64,000 bases of DNA from Plantago major. Taxonomy: Eukaryota > Streptophyta > Magnoliopsida > Lamiales > Plantaginaceae. The stretch spans positions 11,555,501-11,619,500 of the forward strand of contig CM048843.1 in assembly GCA_026545765.1 (NCBI GenBank). The letters are read 5' to 3'. This document shows, one piece after another, positions 60,873 to 64,000 of this stretch. Within the stretch, counting starts at the first letter, position 1; every line of letters starts with the position of its first letter. Position numbers and translations under genes: made by a program. The notes under the pieces were generated by a model. It saw nothing but the letters and a program-made list of their open reading frames with translations. It had not been told where the DNA came from and searched no databases.

Positions 60873-63800
60873 TACTTCTATATCGGAAACCACCCGCCTA
60901 AACTTTCGTTCAAGTGAAATTTCATCTTTCGGAAAGTAATAGGAACGGCAGTGTAAAATAATTGATAAAATCAAGAAAGTAGAACAAGCTGAAACAATTT
61001 AAAATAAGAAAATCTGTTATTCAAACCATATCAACATACAAAAGCTTTGGATAAGCTTCTTCACAAGTACTTCACTTGGGGTCCGGGGATTAAGGGAACA
61101 ATACTAGCTTTACATGAATTTTACAAGCACCAGATGTCCCTTTTTATTCAAGCAGCAAGCACAACACACTATTCACATAAGATCTCCACAATACTTGTTC
61201 AATCTGAGGAAGAAAACAATGAAGAGGGTAAGTCTTTGGTGACTTAGTGAGGATAGGATAAAGCACGAATAGCAAGACAGATTATACAAGATGCGGAATC
61301 AAGAAAGAATGAAAGGCAAGAAAAGGGTCAAGTACACATATACCAACCGTCATCCTTTATTTTTACAACCTTATTACTCCCACGCGAGGAGCTACCTCGA
61401 TTCACGGCAACATGCCTAGGTACATGCTGATTGGAACATATATTGAAGCCACCCGGACTGCACTATAATTCCAAAATAGGATCTGGACGTAGTAACCTTA
61501 AATCGTCAGTCCTTTCTGCCCGGTAGTTACATGTCCCAGTCCCAAGGCCCACAAATACACGCACGAAACACTTTAGGGAAACACGAATTCCCATTTCAAG
61601 CATGGTTTGGATTAGTACAATCATGAAGATCAAGGGAATTCCAAGAAAAGTATGAACATGAACATGAAATGCAGATTTCATGTATAAGAATTCAAGGAGT
61701 AAAGCATGATTGAATTGAAATGAAAGGACGAACGCAAGAAGTTGAAACAGATGCAATACGAGGGAATGTACTGCTATGTTCAAGACAATAAAAGGTGCGG
61801 AAAGGGGTAAAAAGGAATCCTCACCTAAAGCGGAGATACTTGTGCATAAGAGGTCGTTAATCGATACTACAACACCTAAACAAAGAGCAGTTGTTTCATT
61901 AATTACTGACAACACCATAGCTTATTATAGTTTTAACAGTATTAGTCGGTCATTACATTTTTAAGAATAGTTCAGGAAATCAGAAAACGTTTATACAATA
62001 ATTTTAAGAACAACAAGACTAGTTAATCCAGCAAACATCAAAGTTTAACTGACTACTCGACTTGGAAGATAATACGATGAGACGAGACTAATCTGACTCA
62101 GTTAAATGCATAAAACATGCCTGTTAACAAAGAGACACCAATTTACTCATTCTAACTTGAGCAGAATCATATTAACAACTTGTTACTTAGTATATTGTTT
62201 TCCAGCAAACAAAATATTGGTTTTAATACATTTAAATATCAAAAACTTCCACATGTACCAGAGGTTATTATTTCAGCATGAAACTAGAATCGAATTCACA
62301 AATAAGTCTAATTTGAATAAGACCCGCAAGAAAATGAGCTAAAATTAAACAAGAGTTAAATTTACCTTTTCCAGCTGCTAACTGAGCTAATTATCGCTCA
62401 TCCTTCTCTTATAAGCTATAGTGGTTTAATGGGTCATGGCTGATTATGGTGGTGGATGGAAGAATTTATAGAGGGTTGCTAAAGAATCTGATTGGGTGAA
62501 AAGAACGGTTGAAGATGACAAAACGCAAGAAGAAACACCTGGATTTTTCTTTGCCGATAAGTTTGAACGCAATTCATCCATTCTAAGCCGTTGATAACTG
62601 GTCGATCCGATCAGCTGCTTGCTACCCAGATAGATGGATGAAAAATCAGAGACATTGATAAACCAAATAGTGAAGGAGAATGGTGATTGGATGAGAAGAA
62701 GTGAGAAGGATCAGCCAAGAATTGGGAATAATGAATGGATCTATGTCTCTTGGGATTAGCTCTAGATATTTTGGCAATTACGCCTTTCCACTTTGCAATT
62801 TACAAAGTAGGTAATTCAAACTTTATCTACTTCAAACTAGTACCATATATTAGTTAGTTTCTTAATCGCGAATATCTTTCGTCACAAATCATTTCGTACT
62901 TATTTTCTTTTAGCAATAAAATAATAAAATATTAATAAATTACTGTTATTTTCTGTTGTTTCGATAAGTTGGTTCCATAATTTCGTTGCCAATTTCCATT
63001 GAGGGACATCTATGATCTATGTATTCTTTCGCCTCCCCATGTATATATCTACCCTTTAATTTTATGTAACAACTCCATGACCATGCCCTATTAACCATAC
63101 TAAATTATTACTTTCTCCGTGGAGAACTAAACATTTCATTTGATTTTTGTTAATAAACCTTGTTTTGGATATAAATTGATCTTGAATCATATAGTCAAAA
63201 TAATTAAAACATTATACTATAAAAATATAATGGTTATGTTTTCCTAATATGATATTCTCAATTATATTTTCCAATATAACTTGTGATCAAGTGGAACTTG
63301 AAAAAAGAGGGAAAACAAATGTAGAGCTATCCCGCATTCTCAATGGAACTTTTATTTGGTTACAACGGGATAAAAGCATCGCGAACATTTCACATGAAAA
63401 TAATAATCATCATTGATAAAGTGAACTTTTTAAAATGGGAATGTGGCATGTGAGGCTTTTCATATAGAAGTGGGACGCATGGTTCTAAAGATATCAACTA
63501 TCAACGATATTTATATGTATTTTTTCTGTTTCCAGCAATCTTAACAGGACACTTTGCTCACAACCTGTTAACTTTTCCATAGATGCTAATGATATGTTTT
63601 TTCCTACTTTGAAAATATAGATGCTTGACTTTGAAGGTAATGTACAATCTCAATCCCTACTCAACGCCAATCAAATGATCCATAGTTATTATCCTTTTTA
63701 AATACCCATATTATATTTAGTTTTTTATTTTTCAATTAATTGTTTACACGCAAGTATTCATACAATACATTTTTTTTTTTATGATATCCAGATCTAATTT

Positions 63801-63887
63801 TTTCGTAAGGAAAACACTTCATTTACGTGAATTTCAAACATACGATTTTGCACCAAGCAGCATTCATAAAGTTACACATTTACCTAA

Positions 63888-63889
<2 letters not shown>
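60873..63889. other. Intergenic, no gene seen
   Basis: Moderately AT-rich at 60900-62800, more so afterwards. A possible plus-strand TATAAG-like motif lies near 62410 with no gene behind it. No ORF with family resemblance, tRNA or clear transposon ends were found. It may hold an old unrecognised repeat. Confidence 0.4.

Positions 63890-63937
<48 letters not shown>
63890..63937. repeat. (AT)n microsatellite
   Basis: About 24 uninterrupted AT dinucleotides. Likely length-variable between individuals. Confidence 0.95.
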
Positions 63938-63940
<3 letters not shown>

Positions 63941-64000
63941 AAGACATTTTCAAGCATTGTGAGCATGTATGTATAAATGTGACATTAAGACTATCGGCGA

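Noticed and set aside
63890-63937. Replication origin or promoter from the AT run
   Set aside because: It is a plain dinucleotide microsatellite with no gene next to it.

Overview
This is a plant nuclear window, almost certainly from a eudicot. It shows short GT-AG introns, a plastid-targeted lipoamide dehydrogenase, a plant CRT1/2-type calreticulin ending in HDEL, Stowaway MITEs, Sirevirus-type Ty1/copia elements and a Tat-lineage Ty3/gypsy element. The species cannot be named from the sequence.

Positions 1-9400 are the genic part, and all three host genes are on the minus strand. They are the first two coding exons of plastidial dihydrolipoyl dehydrogenase (rest off the left edge), a short kinesin-light-chain-related TPR gene (3184-4844) whose frame is broken by a 21-bp tandem duplication and a frameshift, and a complete 14-exon calreticulin gene (5912-9168). 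The calreticulin promoter carries a TATA box, a perfect 19-bp ERSE (CCAAT-N9-CCACG) and a TGACGTGG site, so it looks wired to the ER unfolded-protein response. Two Stowaway MITEs lie 0.5-1 kb upstream of it.

Positions 11082-43942 are a three-layer nest of fossils. A solo Ty3/gypsy-type LTR (11087 to 43937, target duplication GGCTA) is split by a Sirevirus-type copia element in plus orientation (13806-43838). That element is itself split by a second copy of the same family in minus orientation (22980-39060, target duplication CAAGG). The inner copy carries half an LTR at exactly the same CAAGG position of its own third ORF, so the block approaches a 30-kb palindrome with a duplicated insertion junction. 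The third (env-position) region has its own TATA-like motif and a row of small symmetric exon/intron modules.

Positions 43943-46932 hold small elements: a TTCAG-rich MITE (a relative lies at 1802), a tRNA-derived SINE-like stretch, and a Mutator-like element with long terminal inverted repeats. Next comes a LINE-type RNase H remnant, split by a 13.8-kb Tat-lineage gypsy element (46933-60770, target duplication GTATG). Its gag-pol is on the minus strand, and about 5 kb of antisense (plus-strand) open regions sit behind three TATA motifs. From about 60900 to 64000 the sequence is AT-rich with no gene I can support, apart from an (AT)n microsatellite.

The best candidates for something new are the symmetric exon modules of the Sirevirus third region, the same-site inverted insertion junctions, and the multi-promoter antisense unit of the Tat element. 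None could be tested here by database search or transcript data.
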